A stretch of 14,085 nt of DNA from an uncultured Campylobacter sp. (GTDB lineage Bacteria; Actinomycetota; Actinomycetes; Mycobacteriales; Mycobacteriaceae): assembly GCA_946221035.1 (NCBI GenBank), contig CAMIME010000053.1, forward strand, positions 1 through 14,085. Reading direction: 5' to 3'. Below, piece after piece: positions 6,799-14,085 of the stretch (the first letter of the stretch is position 1; every line of letters begins with the position of its first letter). A program made the translations under genes and the position numbers. Below the pieces are notes generated by a model, which worked only from the letters and a program-made list of their open reading frames with translations, did no database searches and was not told the origin of the DNA.

Positions 6799-7922
6799 TG
6801 CGCGGGTGGCTTGCCGCACTCACCCTCGGCGCGGTGCTCGTGCCCGTCCCGGCCGCCGCGCAAGACCTCGCCTGCGCCGTCCCGGCGAGCGCCCCGCCGC
6901 CAACTGCAGCCGGGGAGCTGGGGTTACTGCGCAAGTTTGCCGACGGCGCCGGGGTGCGCGTCGCCGTCATCGACACCGGGGTTGCCGCCCACCCCGAGCT
7001 GCGCCACCTCCGCGCCGGCGCGGACTTCGTGGGCGCCGATTCAGTCACCGACGCGCTTCGTGACTGCGACAGCCACGGCACCATCGTCGCCGGCATCATC
7101 GGCGCCGCCACCACCGGCATCGCGCCCGGTGCAGAGATCATCTCCGTTCGGCAGACCTCCGCCCATTATCGCCGCGGCGAGGATGCCGAGACCGGTGACC
7201 TGCAAACACTCACCGCCGCGATCCACAACGCCCTCGACGAGGGCGCGCGCGTGATCAACGTCTCCGTCGTCTCCTGCCTGCCGCCGAACATCGCCACGCG
7301 TGTCGACGACTCCGGGCTCACCGCAGCCCTTTCACGAGCCGAGTCGGCGGGAGCCGTCGTCGTCGCAGCCGCGGGCAACGCCTCCCGCGACTGCGAACCG
7401 GGGTTTACCGTCTTCCCCGCCGCCTACCCCACCGTGCTGGCCGTCGCCGCCCGGGACGACGCGCACACGGTGGCGGCCTATTCCCTACCCGCCGCGCTTT
7501 CCGCCCCGGGGAGCGTGCCCAAAGCGTTGTCGTCGACAGGCATGGGGTGGGCGAACGGCACCATGACCGATGCGGGCGTAAGCCCGTACGCCGGCACGAG
7601 CTTTGCCGCACCCGTTGTCAGCGGGTCGGTGGCGCTGTTGTTCTCGCGCTACCCCGAGCTCACCCCGTCCCAGGCGCGCGAGCTCATCACCGCCGCGGCG
7701 CAGCCCGGCGGCGGCGCAGTGGATCCGCTGAACGTCATCAGCCAGCTGAGCCCGGATGCGGTTGAACCCGGCGCGGCGCTCACCATCACCCCGGTTCAGG
7801 TGTCACCCTCCGAGGCCGCCCGCCGGGTCAGCGCACTCGGCGTGGGGCTTATCGGGGTGTGCGCGCTCCTGCTCACCGCCGGCGGCGCTAGTAGGTCGCA
7901 GTCAGCGCGGCGTCGCGCGTGA
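6798..7922 (+). CDS. mycP: ESX-4 mycosin, membrane-anchored subtilisin-like protease
   Basis: Serine protease of the S8 family attached to the outer face of the membrane, required for the stability of ESX complexes. It has 374 residues. A signal peptide (about 1-21, ending AAA before QD) is followed by the catalytic triad D59 (VAVIDTG), H93 (DSHGTIVAG) and S268 (AGTSFAAP), with oxyanion N194 (AAGN). One membrane helix (346-363) and a basic tail end the protein. Four cysteines (C26, C90, C160, C199) could make the two disulfides usual in mycosins. The protein is short for the family. Its ATG shares one base with the eccD stop, with a GGGGG run 5 bases upstream inside eccD. Its last 35 bases overlap the 3' end of eccB on the other strand. 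An in-frame extension upstream to 6432 lies inside eccD and is not used. Confidence 0.95.
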   Translation: MRGWLAALTLGAVLVPVPAAAQDLACAVPASAPPPTAAGELGLLRKFADGAGVRVAVIDTGVAAHPELRHLRAGADFVGADSVTDALRDCDSHGTIVAGIIGAATTGIAPGAEIISVRQTSAHYRRGEDAETGDLQTLTAAIHNALDEGARVINVSVVSCLPPNIATRVDDSGLTAALSRAESAGAVVVAAAGNASRDCEPGFTVFPAAYPTVLAVAARDDAHTVAAYSLPAALSAPGSVPKALSSTGMGWANGTMTDAGVSPYAGTSFAAPVVSGSVALLFSRYPELTPSQARELITAAAQPGGGAVDPLNVISQLSPDAVEPGAALTITPVQVSPSEAARRVSALGVGLIGVCALLLTAGGASRSQSARRRA

Positions 7923-9132
7923 GCGGGTCCCCCTCCGGCAACAGGGCGATGATCTCCCACGGCACCTCCTCCACGTGAAGCGCCCCCACCGTGTCCAACG
8001 TGTCGCGGTCCGGGACCTGGTGGCGCAGACCACTGCCCGAGACCACGTGGAAGCCATGGCCGGAATCCACACCGACCGCCCCGTGCGCAAGCCCCGCGAA
8101 GTGCGTCGCCACCGACGCCCCCGAAAGCTCCACACCCGCGGGCAGGCTATCCATCACCGCACCTGCGCGGTCCTGGTTCACGCACACCGCAGTGCGCGCC
8201 GGGTCCACCCAGCGCGGTGTCTCCCCCGGCAAGGTGAGCTCCGCATCACCGTCCGGGTAGTTGGCCACCTGATCGCGGGTGATGTCGGAGGCTGCCGCCC
8301 CGGCGTCCAGGAGCATGCCGCGTTGGAGCTGGGTGATTGGCTGCACCCGGCCGTCGGTGAGCATCCACGAGGTATCGCCTGCGTCCAAGATGCGCGGCAG
8401 CGGGTTCGGCAGCTGCACCGGGGGAAGCTCCCGAAGCGCCACCAGTACCTGGGCCGGGGGGCGCCACACCGGGGTGTTCGGCCCGATCTGCAGGGCCCGG
8501 CGCACGATCCGCCCCTGCGCCGACTCGGCCGGTGGGAGTGCCCGCCGGCCCTCTGCGGTGATGAGCCATTGTCGGGTGTCATCAGCGGCGAGGACGGCGC
8601 CTGCGGGGCCGGCCACGGAGTCGTCGACAAGCAATGGCTCCGGCGCTGTGCCCGCGCTGACGGTGACGGTGCTGCCTTGGGTGCAGACTGCCCACGCCGC
8701 CTCGGGCGCGGTGTCGGGCGCGAACATCGATGGCGCGGTGATAAGGCCTAGTGGGACGCCGCGGCCCATCGCGGCCAGGTGCTCGTCGCCGACCCGCGCG
8801 GGCTGGTCCGGCGATCCGGCGATGAGCCGCGCGGAGGTGAGGTTGGTCACCGGGTGCACGGCCTCGCCGACGCGGACGTACAGGGACCCGTCGGCGGCGC
8901 GCATGATGGGCGCGTCCCCGGGGTCGGGGTTCGGGCGCATCCAGGCGAAAAGCCCCATAACCCCGGCGGTCATGACCGCGGCCGCGCAGCCGAACACCGT
9001 GGCGCGCCGCCGCGCCCCCAATGGGTCGTGGATCATGCGAATGTCGCCGAAGATCACCCCGTGTTCCACACGCCGGCGTAAGAATTTGTGCCCCGATACT
9101 TGGGCACGCGTGGTTGGCAAAAGCCGTGCCAT
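7888..9132 (-). CDS. eccB: ESX-4 type VII secretion membrane protein EccB
   Basis: Single-pass subunit of the ESX-4 membrane complex, 414 residues, most of it outside the membrane. The N-terminus has the family signature QVSGHKFLRRRVEHG (11-25) followed by RMIHDPL, then one membrane helix (about 44-64). The rest is the repeated-fold extracytoplasmic domain, with C150 and C317 available for the disulfide usual in EccB. ATG at 9132 is preceded by CGGGGGGAG. It lies 32 bp downstream of the membrane-protein gene and points the same way as truA, away from eccC. Its expression may therefore depend on the truA transcript. Its 3' end overlaps mycP by 35 bp in convergent orientation; no terminator hairpin is visible there. 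Confidence 0.94.
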   Translation of the reverse strand: MARLLPTTRAQVSGHKFLRRRVEHGVIFGDIRMIHDPLGARRRATVFGCAAAVMTAGVMGLFAWMRPNPDPGDAPIMRAADGSLYVRVGEAVHPVTNLTSARLIAGSPDQPARVGDEHLAAMGRGVPLGLITAPSMFAPDTAPEAAWAVCTQGSTVTVSAGTAPEPLLVDDSVAGPAGAVLAADDTRQWLITAEGRRALPPAESAQGRIVRRALQIGPNTPVWRPPAQVLVALRELPPVQLPNPLPRILDAGDTSWMLTDGRVQPITQLQRGMLLDAGAAASDITRDQVANYPDGDAELTLPGETPRWVDPARTAVCVNQDRAGAVMDSLPAGVELSGASVATHFAGLAHGAVGVDSGHGFHVVSGSGLRHQVPDRDTLDTVGALHVEEVPWEIIALLPEGDPLTRDAALTATY

Positions 9133-9164
9133 GATGCTCCCCCCGAATACAACTGGCGCACAGC

Positions 9165-11300
9165 TTACAACGAGGACGCCCCTCCGCGCACGGCAGCGGC
9201 CGGGGTGAGCTCATAGAGCTCGTCAGAGCCGTGCTCTACCGCGTCGCGCTGCATGTCCTCCAACTCGTCCTGGCTAAACGCCGCGTTGACCGCGAAGACC
9301 ACCGTGTCACCCTTGTGGAAGACGGGCGTGACACCATCCGAGGCCCACAGCGCCCGCAGGAGCTCATAGCGCGAGATCTGGTAGGACCAAAACGACCCGG
9401 GGCTGAGGAAGAAGAACTTCACGTTCAAGTCCTCGGCGGCCTGGTCAACGATGTTGCGCTTGCCCTCCCCCAGCGCATCCGCCTGCCAGAACAACTTCTC
9501 AAAATCGGAGCCGCGGCCGCCCGCGGGCCACAGGTAGTGGCGCGCCACGGTGGGCACGCCAGTGGTGGCGTAGAGCCACGAATACCCGTCCGCAGGATCA
9601 CCAATCGTCAGCCCCTCGTAGGCCGCCGGTTGGGATGCGAGCCACCTAAACGCTGCCAAGTCGTCCGCATTGACCATCCTGTCGTTGTTGCGCGGAGACT
9701 CGTACGCGGCCTGCGCCCCCTCCTGGGCCTGGGCGCGCGCCACCGGGACTGCCACCGCGCCCGCCGCCACAGCCAGCGCAACGGAGGCCGCGACCGACGC
9801 CCGGACGCCCTTGCCGTAGCGCTTGGCGGCCGGAGCGAGCGCTACCAGACGGATCGCGGCCGCCACCGCAATGGCGGCCCCTGCCGCCACGGCCATGGCC
9901 ACCGGCATTACCAACCGGTGACCCGTGCTGTAGTGCAGGTTGCCGATAACCGACAGAGCCTCCCCCAACCCGTTCCCAAACGGATCGAGCGCGTTCATGG
10001 TGGCAAGTAGGCTCACCGCGTAAAACAGCACTGGCCACACCTGGAAACGCCACACAGCGCACACCACCGCACCCGCCGCGGCGAGCCACAGCCACACGGT
10101 CGGATCGAACGCGGGGAAGAACTCACCGACGTGCCGGGTGTCCATGAAAAACGCCTTGCCCCAGGCACCGTCAACACCTAAGTCCTCCTCCGGCTGCCAC
10201 GACGCGACCTCCCCAGCCAGCGTCGAACCGGCCAGCGCCTGCGGGAGAAAGAGCACACCACCGGCAAGCGCGGGCAGGGCGAGCCACAACGTGTCCGAGA
10301 TGCGGGTGCGCTCAGGGCGGATGAGCGTCGACGTGAGCCAGAACAACACCACGGCCACAACCACCACCGTGACCGGCGAGGGGTGCACCTGGAGCAGGCC
10401 CAAAAACCCGAGCGCCGTCGCGAACGCCCCTGCGTGGCGCCCGGGCACGGAGAGGAACTGCCAGATGACAATGCCCGTCATCGCCATTCCGAAGAGGTAG
10501 GGCCACATTCCGACGTACTCGGGAATCCACACCACCTGCGGCAGGGCGTAGACCAAGATGGCAGCCAAACCGGCCGCAATCTGGGCAGTTAACTCGGTTG
10601 AGCGCAAAAACGCGAAGGCCAAACATGCCATCGTGAGCGGGAAGGCGATCCCAGGAAGCACTGTGGAGGCGATATTCAGCGCAGGAAGCGGATCGAGCCC
10701 CGCCGCCTGGCCGAAAAGAGCAATGCCAGCGTGGTAGGCCGAAGGGTACAAAAGCTGGGTCTGTGTTTCCACATGCTGCAGCTCACCCATCCGTGTCGGC
10801 GACGCCACACCGGTATCCATAATGAAGCGCACCAGGTTGGCGTGCCACTGCACATCCCAGCCTTGGACGATGTTGTAGGTGCCGTTTGGCAACCTCACAA
10901 GCCACGCCAACCTGTCCGAAATGAGCAGGTACGCACCAGCCACCACGCCGGCGGCCGGCAGCAGCCAGTACGGGTCAGCCACCCCGCCGCGGGCCAGCCC
11001 TCCCGGGAAAAGCGCCCTCCGCCACGACACTTGCCCGCCACGGCGTGCCTTGCGCACAAAGGCGAACCGCCACGCCGCCGCGGCCAGAAGTGCGACGACG
11101 AGGCTCACCGCGCCCGTCCACAAGTTAAACGGCGCGGAGGTCCACCCCCACATCCACGCGCCCAGGCCTGCGATGCCGAACGTTACGGGTAGCGCGGCCG
11201 CGACCGCCGCTGGAGCCCGAAGCCCGGACACCCAGGCGACCAAGAACCCGGGCAGCAGGAAAAATGCGACCGCGAACCACGCAGCGACGGCTGTCGTCAC
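9165..11300 (-). CDS. Polytopic membrane protein of unknown function, DUF6541-like
   Basis: A 711-residue protein with about 12-13 predicted membrane helices between residues 2 and 522, then a soluble C-terminal domain of about 185 residues (525-711), probably extracytoplasmic. The long loop after the fourth helix holds QGWDVQWH (146-153), and YSTGHRLVMP (457-466) precedes a later helix. This architecture, with an acidic residue in the first large outer loop and a C-terminal outer domain, resembles GT-C glycosyltransferases that use polyprenyl-phosphate sugars. That function is inference; I recognise no diagnostic catalytic motif, and the DUF6541 assignment is from memory of the locus. It starts with GTG at 11300 after AAGGTGAGG, 48 bp from truA and 32 bp before eccB, so a truA-eccB transcript is plausible. 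Confidence 0.75.
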   Translation of the reverse strand: MTTAVAAWFAVAFFLLPGFLVAWVSGLRAPAAVAAALPVTFGIAGLGAWMWGWTSAPFNLWTGAVSLVVALLAAAAWRFAFVRKARRGGQVSWRRALFPGGLARGGVADPYWLLPAAGVVAGAYLLISDRLAWLVRLPNGTYNIVQGWDVQWHANLVRFIMDTGVASPTRMGELQHVETQTQLLYPSAYHAGIALFGQAAGLDPLPALNIASTVLPGIAFPLTMACLAFAFLRSTELTAQIAAGLAAILVYALPQVVWIPEYVGMWPYLFGMAMTGIVIWQFLSVPGRHAGAFATALGFLGLLQVHPSPVTVVVVAVVLFWLTSTLIRPERTRISDTLWLALPALAGGVLFLPQALAGSTLAGEVASWQPEEDLGVDGAWGKAFFMDTRHVGEFFPAFDPTVWLWLAAAGAVVCAVWRFQVWPVLFYAVSLLATMNALDPFGNGLGEALSVIGNLHYSTGHRLVMPVAMAVAAGAAIAVAAAIRLVALAPAAKRYGKGVRASVAASVALAVAAGAVAVPVARAQAQEGAQAAYESPRNNDRMVNADDLAAFRWLASQPAAYEGLTIGDPADGYSWLYATTGVPTVARHYLWPAGGRGSDFEKLFWQADALGEGKRNIVDQAAEDLNVKFFFLSPGSFWSYQISRYELLRALWASDGVTPVFHKGDTVVFAVNAAFSQDELEDMQRDAVEHGSDELYELTPAAAVRGGASSL

Positions 11301-11348
11301 CTGGTCACCTCACCTTCCACCTCGCCGACCTCTTCCAACCCAAGGAGC

Positions 11349-12191
11349 CTACAACTCCCGCCGCGCCCGAGTTTCGTTGGCACGCGCTGCCAATTCAGCT
11401 TCCGGCGGATACTCCACCCCCGCCAGAGTGAGCCCGCGGGCCGGGGCAAGCGGTACCTGGGGGTCGCGTTCGTGCGCGCCGAGCAGCGAGGTCACCCAGC
11501 TGAGCGCTCGCCGGCCGTCAGCCACCGTCAGGCACGTGGCCACCAGCGCGCGCACCATGTTCCAACAGAACGCGTCTGCGCTGATGTGGGCCTCGTACAC
11601 CTCCGGCTCTACCTCGATCCAGGTGAAAGAATGCACGTCACGGATCGTGGTGGCGTGTTCTTTCGGCTTGCAAAACGCCGCGTAGTCATTGAGCCCCAGC
11701 ACCGCGTCCGCGGCAGCCTGGGCGCGCTCTATGTCGATTGGTTTGCCCCACACAGACGTATCCCGCGCCCGCGTAGGCAACGCGCCGGCAGGGTGGGTGG
11801 TGACGCGGTAGACGTAGCGTCGGGCGAGCGCGGAAAACCGTGCGTCGAAACCAGCGGGGGCCTCGCGCACTCCGAACACGCGGACGTCTTCGGGCAGCAG
11901 TTTCGCCAGCCTGCGGACCAGGCGCTGAGGATCCCCCTCGAGCGAGCGTTGCTCAAGCGCAGCGCGCGGGATGTCCGCGTGGGCGACCTGGTGCGATGCG
12001 TGGACACCGGCGTCCGTGCGGCCCGCCACCGTAAGCTGCACCGGCGCGCGGAGGACTAACGAGAGCGCGTCCTCGAGCGTCCCCTGTACTGTGCGCAGAT
12101 CCCCCTTCTGCTTCGCCCAGCCATGGAAGTCGGTTCCGTCGTAGGCGATGTCAAGCTTCAGGCGCATTACGTCGGCGGGGCTTTCGTCCAT
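11349..12191 (-). CDS. truA: tRNA pseudouridine(38-40) synthase TruA
   Basis: Converts uridines 38-40 of the tRNA anticodon stem to pseudouridine in the cytoplasm. It has 280 residues, a normal family length. YDGTDFHGWA (17-26) and the catalytic block GRTDAGVHA with nucleophile D60 are both intact. Two starts are possible: ATG at 12191 and ATG at 12167 (MRLKLDIAYDG). Neither has a clear ribosome binding site. I prefer 12191 because a -10 box TAGAAT ends 8 bases before it, as expected for a leaderless or nearly leaderless mRNA. It follows rplQ after a hairpin terminator and precedes the membrane protein by 48 bp. Confidence 0.95.
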   Translation of the reverse strand: MDESPADVMRLKLDIAYDGTDFHGWAKQKGDLRTVQGTLEDALSLVLRAPVQLTVAGRTDAGVHASHQVAHADIPRAALEQRSLEGDPQRLVRRLAKLLPEDVRVFGVREAPAGFDARFSALARRYVYRVTTHPAGALPTRARDTSVWGKPIDIERAQAAADAVLGLNDYAAFCKPKEHATTIRDVHSFTWIEVEPEVYEAHISADAFCWNMVRALVATCLTVADGRRALSWVTSLLGAHERDPQVPLAPARGLTLAGVEYPPEAELAARANETRARREL

Positions 12192-12199
12192 GGGTGGTG

Positions 12200-12205
12200 A
12201 TTCTA
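12200..12205 (-). promoter_or_regulatory. -10 box of a probable leaderless truA promoter
   Basis: TAGAAT on the minus strand (12205-12200; 5 of 6 to TATAAT), with 8 bases between it and the truA ATG. The predicted transcription start is at 12193-12191, essentially at the start codon. No -35 match is seen at 17-18 bases, where the terminator stem lies, which is common in actinobacterial promoters. It sits directly after the rplQ terminator. Confidence 0.5.
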
Positions 12206-12217
12206 TCGCGCTCGAGA

Positions 12218-12251
12218 AAGCGCCCAGCCACGCTTCGGTGACTGGGCGCTT
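12218..12251 (-). terminator. Hairpin terminator after rplQ
   Basis: A perfect 10-bp GC-rich stem with arms AAGCGCCCAG (12218-12227) and CTGGGCGCTT (12242-12251) and a 14-base loop; on the plus-strand sequence the loop holds CTTCGG. In the minus direction it begins 18 bases after the rplQ stop and ends in CTTTCTCG, a short, interrupted U tract. It probably ends most ribosomal operon transcripts, with some read-through into truA. Confidence 0.7.
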
Positions 12252-12269
12252 CTAAGGCGAAACAGCGAA

Positions 12270-12830
12270 CTAGCGCTGCTCCTCCTGCTCGGCCGGAGCC
12301 TCCGTCTCGGCCGGTGCTGCGGGCTCAACCGTCTCTTCAACAACGGTCTCCTCGACAACGGTCTCCTCAACCGGTGCAGCCTCTTCCGCCGGCACGGCAG
12401 CGGTCTCGGCGGCGGCCTCAGCCTGGCGGGATGCCGCCGCGCGGGCTGCGCGGGTGGCCTCGGAGGAAACAGTCTCCTCCAGAACCAGGGAGATGTTGGT
12501 CAGCGGGGCGTTGTCGCCGGAGCGGTTACCAACCTTGATGGAGCGGGTGTAGCCGCCATCGCGGTTCTCAAACTGCGGGGCGAGCTCGTTGAACAGGTGC
12601 GAAACGATGTCCTTGTTCGGCAGCTCCGCGGCGACGGCACGGCGGTCAGCCAGCGTGCCCTTCTTCGCCTTGGTAATGAGCTTCTCGGCGTACGGACGCA
12701 GCATGCGAGCTTTCGCGTCCGTGGTGGTGATGGAACCGTTCTCGAACAGGGACTGCGCCAGGTTCGCCAGAATGTGCTTCTGGTGCTTAGCGGACCCTCC
12801 GAGTCGGGCACCCTTCTTCGGGGTAGGCAT
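12270..12830 (-). CDS. rplQ: 50S ribosomal protein L17 with acidic C-terminal tail
   Basis: Structural protein of the large ribosomal subunit near the exit tunnel. Residues 1-120 are the conserved L17 core (MPTPKKGARLGGSAKHQKH start, ITTTDAKARMLRPYAEKLIT, ending TNISLVLEE). Residues 121-186 are an Ala/Glu/Val-rich, strongly acidic extension not present in the E. coli protein (127 residues). It contains a triplicated VVEET-type unit encoded by a tandem repeat. C-terminal extensions of L17 are common in actinobacteria, and their role is unknown. ATG at 12830 has a good site, GAGGAG, upstream. It lies 51 bp after rpoA and ends before a hairpin terminator. Confidence 0.97.
   Translation of the reverse strand: MPTPKKGARLGGSAKHQKHILANLAQSLFENGSITTTDAKARMLRPYAEKLITKAKKGTLADRRAVAAELPNKDIVSHLFNELAPQFENRDGGYTRSIKVGNRSGDNAPLTNISLVLEETVSSEATRAARAAASRQAEAAAETAAVPAEEAAPVEETVVEETVVEETVEPAAPAETEAPAEQEEQR
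12331..12375. repeat. Three 15-bp tandem repeats in the rplQ tail
   Basis: Units on the plus strand are GTCTCTTCAACAACG (12331), GTCTCCTCGACAACG (12346) and GTCTCCTCAACCGGT (12361). On the coding strand they encode successive ETVVE-type pentapeptides in the acidic tail of L17. The unit is a multiple of three, so copy-number change keeps frame. Confidence 0.75.
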
Positions 12831-12881
12831 ATTCGTACTCCTCGTGTGCTGTTAAGTGAGCGCGTGCTCGGTGCAAATGGT

Positions 12882-13895
12882 CTACTCGGTGTCGTCCGCG
12901 CTGGTGTCGACGTAATCCCCAGTCTCGGCGTCGTAGCCTTCCAGCTGGGTGGGGTCGAAATCTTCCGGAGCATCCTTCAAGGTCAAGCCGAGGTTAGCCA
13001 GCTTGATCTTGACCTCGTTGATCGACTTCTGGCCGAAGTTGCGGATATCCAACAGGTCGCTCTCGGTGCACTCTGCGAGCTCACCGACGGTGTGGATCTC
13101 CTGGCGCTTCAGGCAGTTGTAGGAACGCACGGAGAAGTTCAGGTCCTCAATCGGCGTGGAGTATGCGGCGATGTACTCCGTCTCCTGCGCCGACGGGCCA
13201 ATCTCAATACCCTCAGCATCGGTGTTCAGCTCACGAGCCAGGCCGAACAGCTCCACCAGGGTGGAACCGGCCGAAGCCAGGGCGTCGCGGGCCGTCATGG
13301 AGTTCTTCGTTTCCACGTCGATGATGAGCTTGTCAAAGTCGGTGCGCTGCTCAACACGCGTCGCCTCAACCTTGTAGGCAACACGGGTCACCGGCGAGTA
13401 GATCTGGTCGACCGGGATACGGCCGGGCTCACCGCCGGAGTTGGGCATGGCCGGGACGTAGCCACGGCCGCGCTCCACAACAAGCTCCATCTCCAGACGA
13501 GCGCTTTCGTTCAAGGACGCGATGTGCAGATCCGGGTTGTGGATCGTGACATCAGCCGGGGGATCGATGTCACCAGCGGTGACGTTGCCCGGACCCTCGA
13601 CGGAGAGGTACATAACAACCGGCTCATCCGAGTCGGAAGACAGCACCAAGTCCTTGATGTTGAGGATGATCTCAGAGACGTTCTCCTTGATGCCGTTGAT
13701 CGTGGTGAACTCGTGGAGCACACCGTCTATCTTGATCGAGGTCACCGCCGCGCCCGGGATGGACGACAGCAGCGTACGGCGCAGGGAGTTGCCCAGGGTG
13801 TAACCGAAACCAGGCTCGAGCGGCTCGATGACGAACTTCGAGCGGTTGGTGTCGATGTACTCCTCGGTCAATTCAGGACGCTGAGAGATGAGCAT
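12882..13895 (-). CDS. rpoA: DNA-directed RNA polymerase subunit alpha
   Basis: Alpha subunit that nucleates RNA polymerase assembly and contacts activators and UP-element DNA. It has 337 residues. The N-terminal assembly domain (1-230) includes the dimerisation helix GNSLRRTLLSSIPGAAV (35-51). The C-terminal domain (about 247-310) contains VRSYNCLKR (256-264), in which R257, N260 and C261 correspond to E. coli R265, N268 and C269. An acidic tail (310-337) follows. ATG at 13895 is preceded by a strong AAAGGAGAAG site, in contrast to the G-run sites of the secretion genes. It is followed by rplQ after 51 bp. The 122 bp upstream, to rpsD, hold no promoter I would defend. Confidence 0.99.
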   Translation of the reverse strand: MLISQRPELTEEYIDTNRSKFVIEPLEPGFGYTLGNSLRRTLLSSIPGAAVTSIKIDGVLHEFTTINGIKENVSEIILNIKDLVLSSDSDEPVVMYLSVEGPGNVTAGDIDPPADVTIHNPDLHIASLNESARLEMELVVERGRGYVPAMPNSGGEPGRIPVDQIYSPVTRVAYKVEATRVEQRTDFDKLIIDVETKNSMTARDALASAGSTLVELFGLARELNTDAEGIEIGPSAQETEYIAAYSTPIEDLNFSVRSYNCLKRQEIHTVGELAECTESDLLDIRNFGQKSINEVKIKLANLGLTLKDAPEDFDPTQLEGYDAETGDYVDTSADDTE

Positions 13896-14017
13896 GAACT
13901 TCTCCTTTTCCGGCTCCCGCTATTTGAAGCCGTAGGAATGGATATTCGGGAAGATTCCGCCTTGCCGTTGCAACCGAAGGTTCGTCGATAAGCAACAGCG
14001 CGGAAGTGAAGTAAAAG

Positions 14018-14085
14018 TTACTTCGAGTAGAGCTCGACGATGAGCTGCTCCTGCAGCGGCACGTCGATCTGAGCGCGCTCGGGCA
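14018..14085 (-). CDS. rpsD: 30S ribosomal protein S4, C-terminal end (partial)
   Basis: Only the last 21 codons and the TAA stop are in the window; the 5' part continues beyond position 14085. The readable end, IDVPLQEQLIVELYSK, is the highly conserved C-terminus of actinobacterial S4, which binds 16S rRNA early in small-subunit assembly. Order rpsD-rpoA-rplQ on one strand is the standard arrangement. It is truncated by the window, not broken. Confidence 0.95.
   Translation of the reverse strand, partial: PERAQIDVPLQEQLIVELYSK

Noticed and set aside
12597..13991. Open frame of 464 codons on the plus strand opposite rplQ and rpoA
   Set aside because: It is the antisense shadow of two highly conserved housekeeping genes and has no recognisable domain or ribosome binding site.
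1..14085. tRNA, rRNA, CRISPR array, insertion sequence or phage genes
   Set aside because: No cloverleaf-like sequence, regularly spaced repeats, transposase or terminal inverted repeats were seen. All sizeable coding frames are accounted for by chromosomal core or ESX-4 genes.

Overview
The window looks like a chromosomal segment of a high-GC actinobacterium of the order Mycobacteriales, most probably Corynebacterium. It joins the ribosomal protein/RNA polymerase alpha cluster (rpsD-rpoA-rplQ-truA) to a complete ESX-4-type type VII secretion locus. The gene set and orientations match the M. tuberculosis ESX-4 region (Rv3444c-Rv3450c, beside truA-rplQ-rpoA-rpsD), but without the cutinase genes found there. 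The species call is inference; no 16S rRNA is present.

Reading from the right, on the minus strand: the last 21 codons of rpsD, then rpoA and rplQ (with a long acidic tail). A strong hairpin follows rplQ. After it comes truA, preceded by a -10 box placed so close to the start codon that the transcript would be leaderless or nearly so. Next, still on the minus strand, are a 711-residue polytopic membrane protein of unknown function (DUF6541-like) and eccB. Genes truA, the membrane protein and eccB are 32-48 bp apart and may be one transcript.

The central part is the secretion machine. eccD and mycP are on the plus strand, overlap by 1 nt, and converge on eccB with a 35-bp overlap of coding regions. 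eccC is divergent from eccD. The two share a 163-bp intergenic region holding a perfect 9-bp inverted repeat and a sigma-A-like promoter, and both appear to start with TTG. Downstream of eccC on the minus strand are a one-TM type VII secretion-associated protein (Rv3446c family, 4-nt overlap with eccC), then after a 113-bp AT-rich gap two WXG100 genes, esxU and esxT, 12 bp apart. The last 88 bases hold an inverted repeat and no gene.

The proteins form a known machine. EccB, EccC and EccD make the inner-membrane complex, EccC drives export with three FtsK/SpoIIIE-type ATPase modules, MycP is the membrane-anchored subtilisin, and EsxU/EsxT are the predicted paired substrates. EccA, EccE, EspG, PE and PPE are absent, as expected for the minimal ESX-4 type. 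I see no sign of a wholly new system. The points most worth a second look are the G-run ribosome binding sites shared by the secretion genes, the palindrome in the eccC leader, the likely leaderless truA promoter, and the uncharacterised membrane protein placed upstream of eccB.
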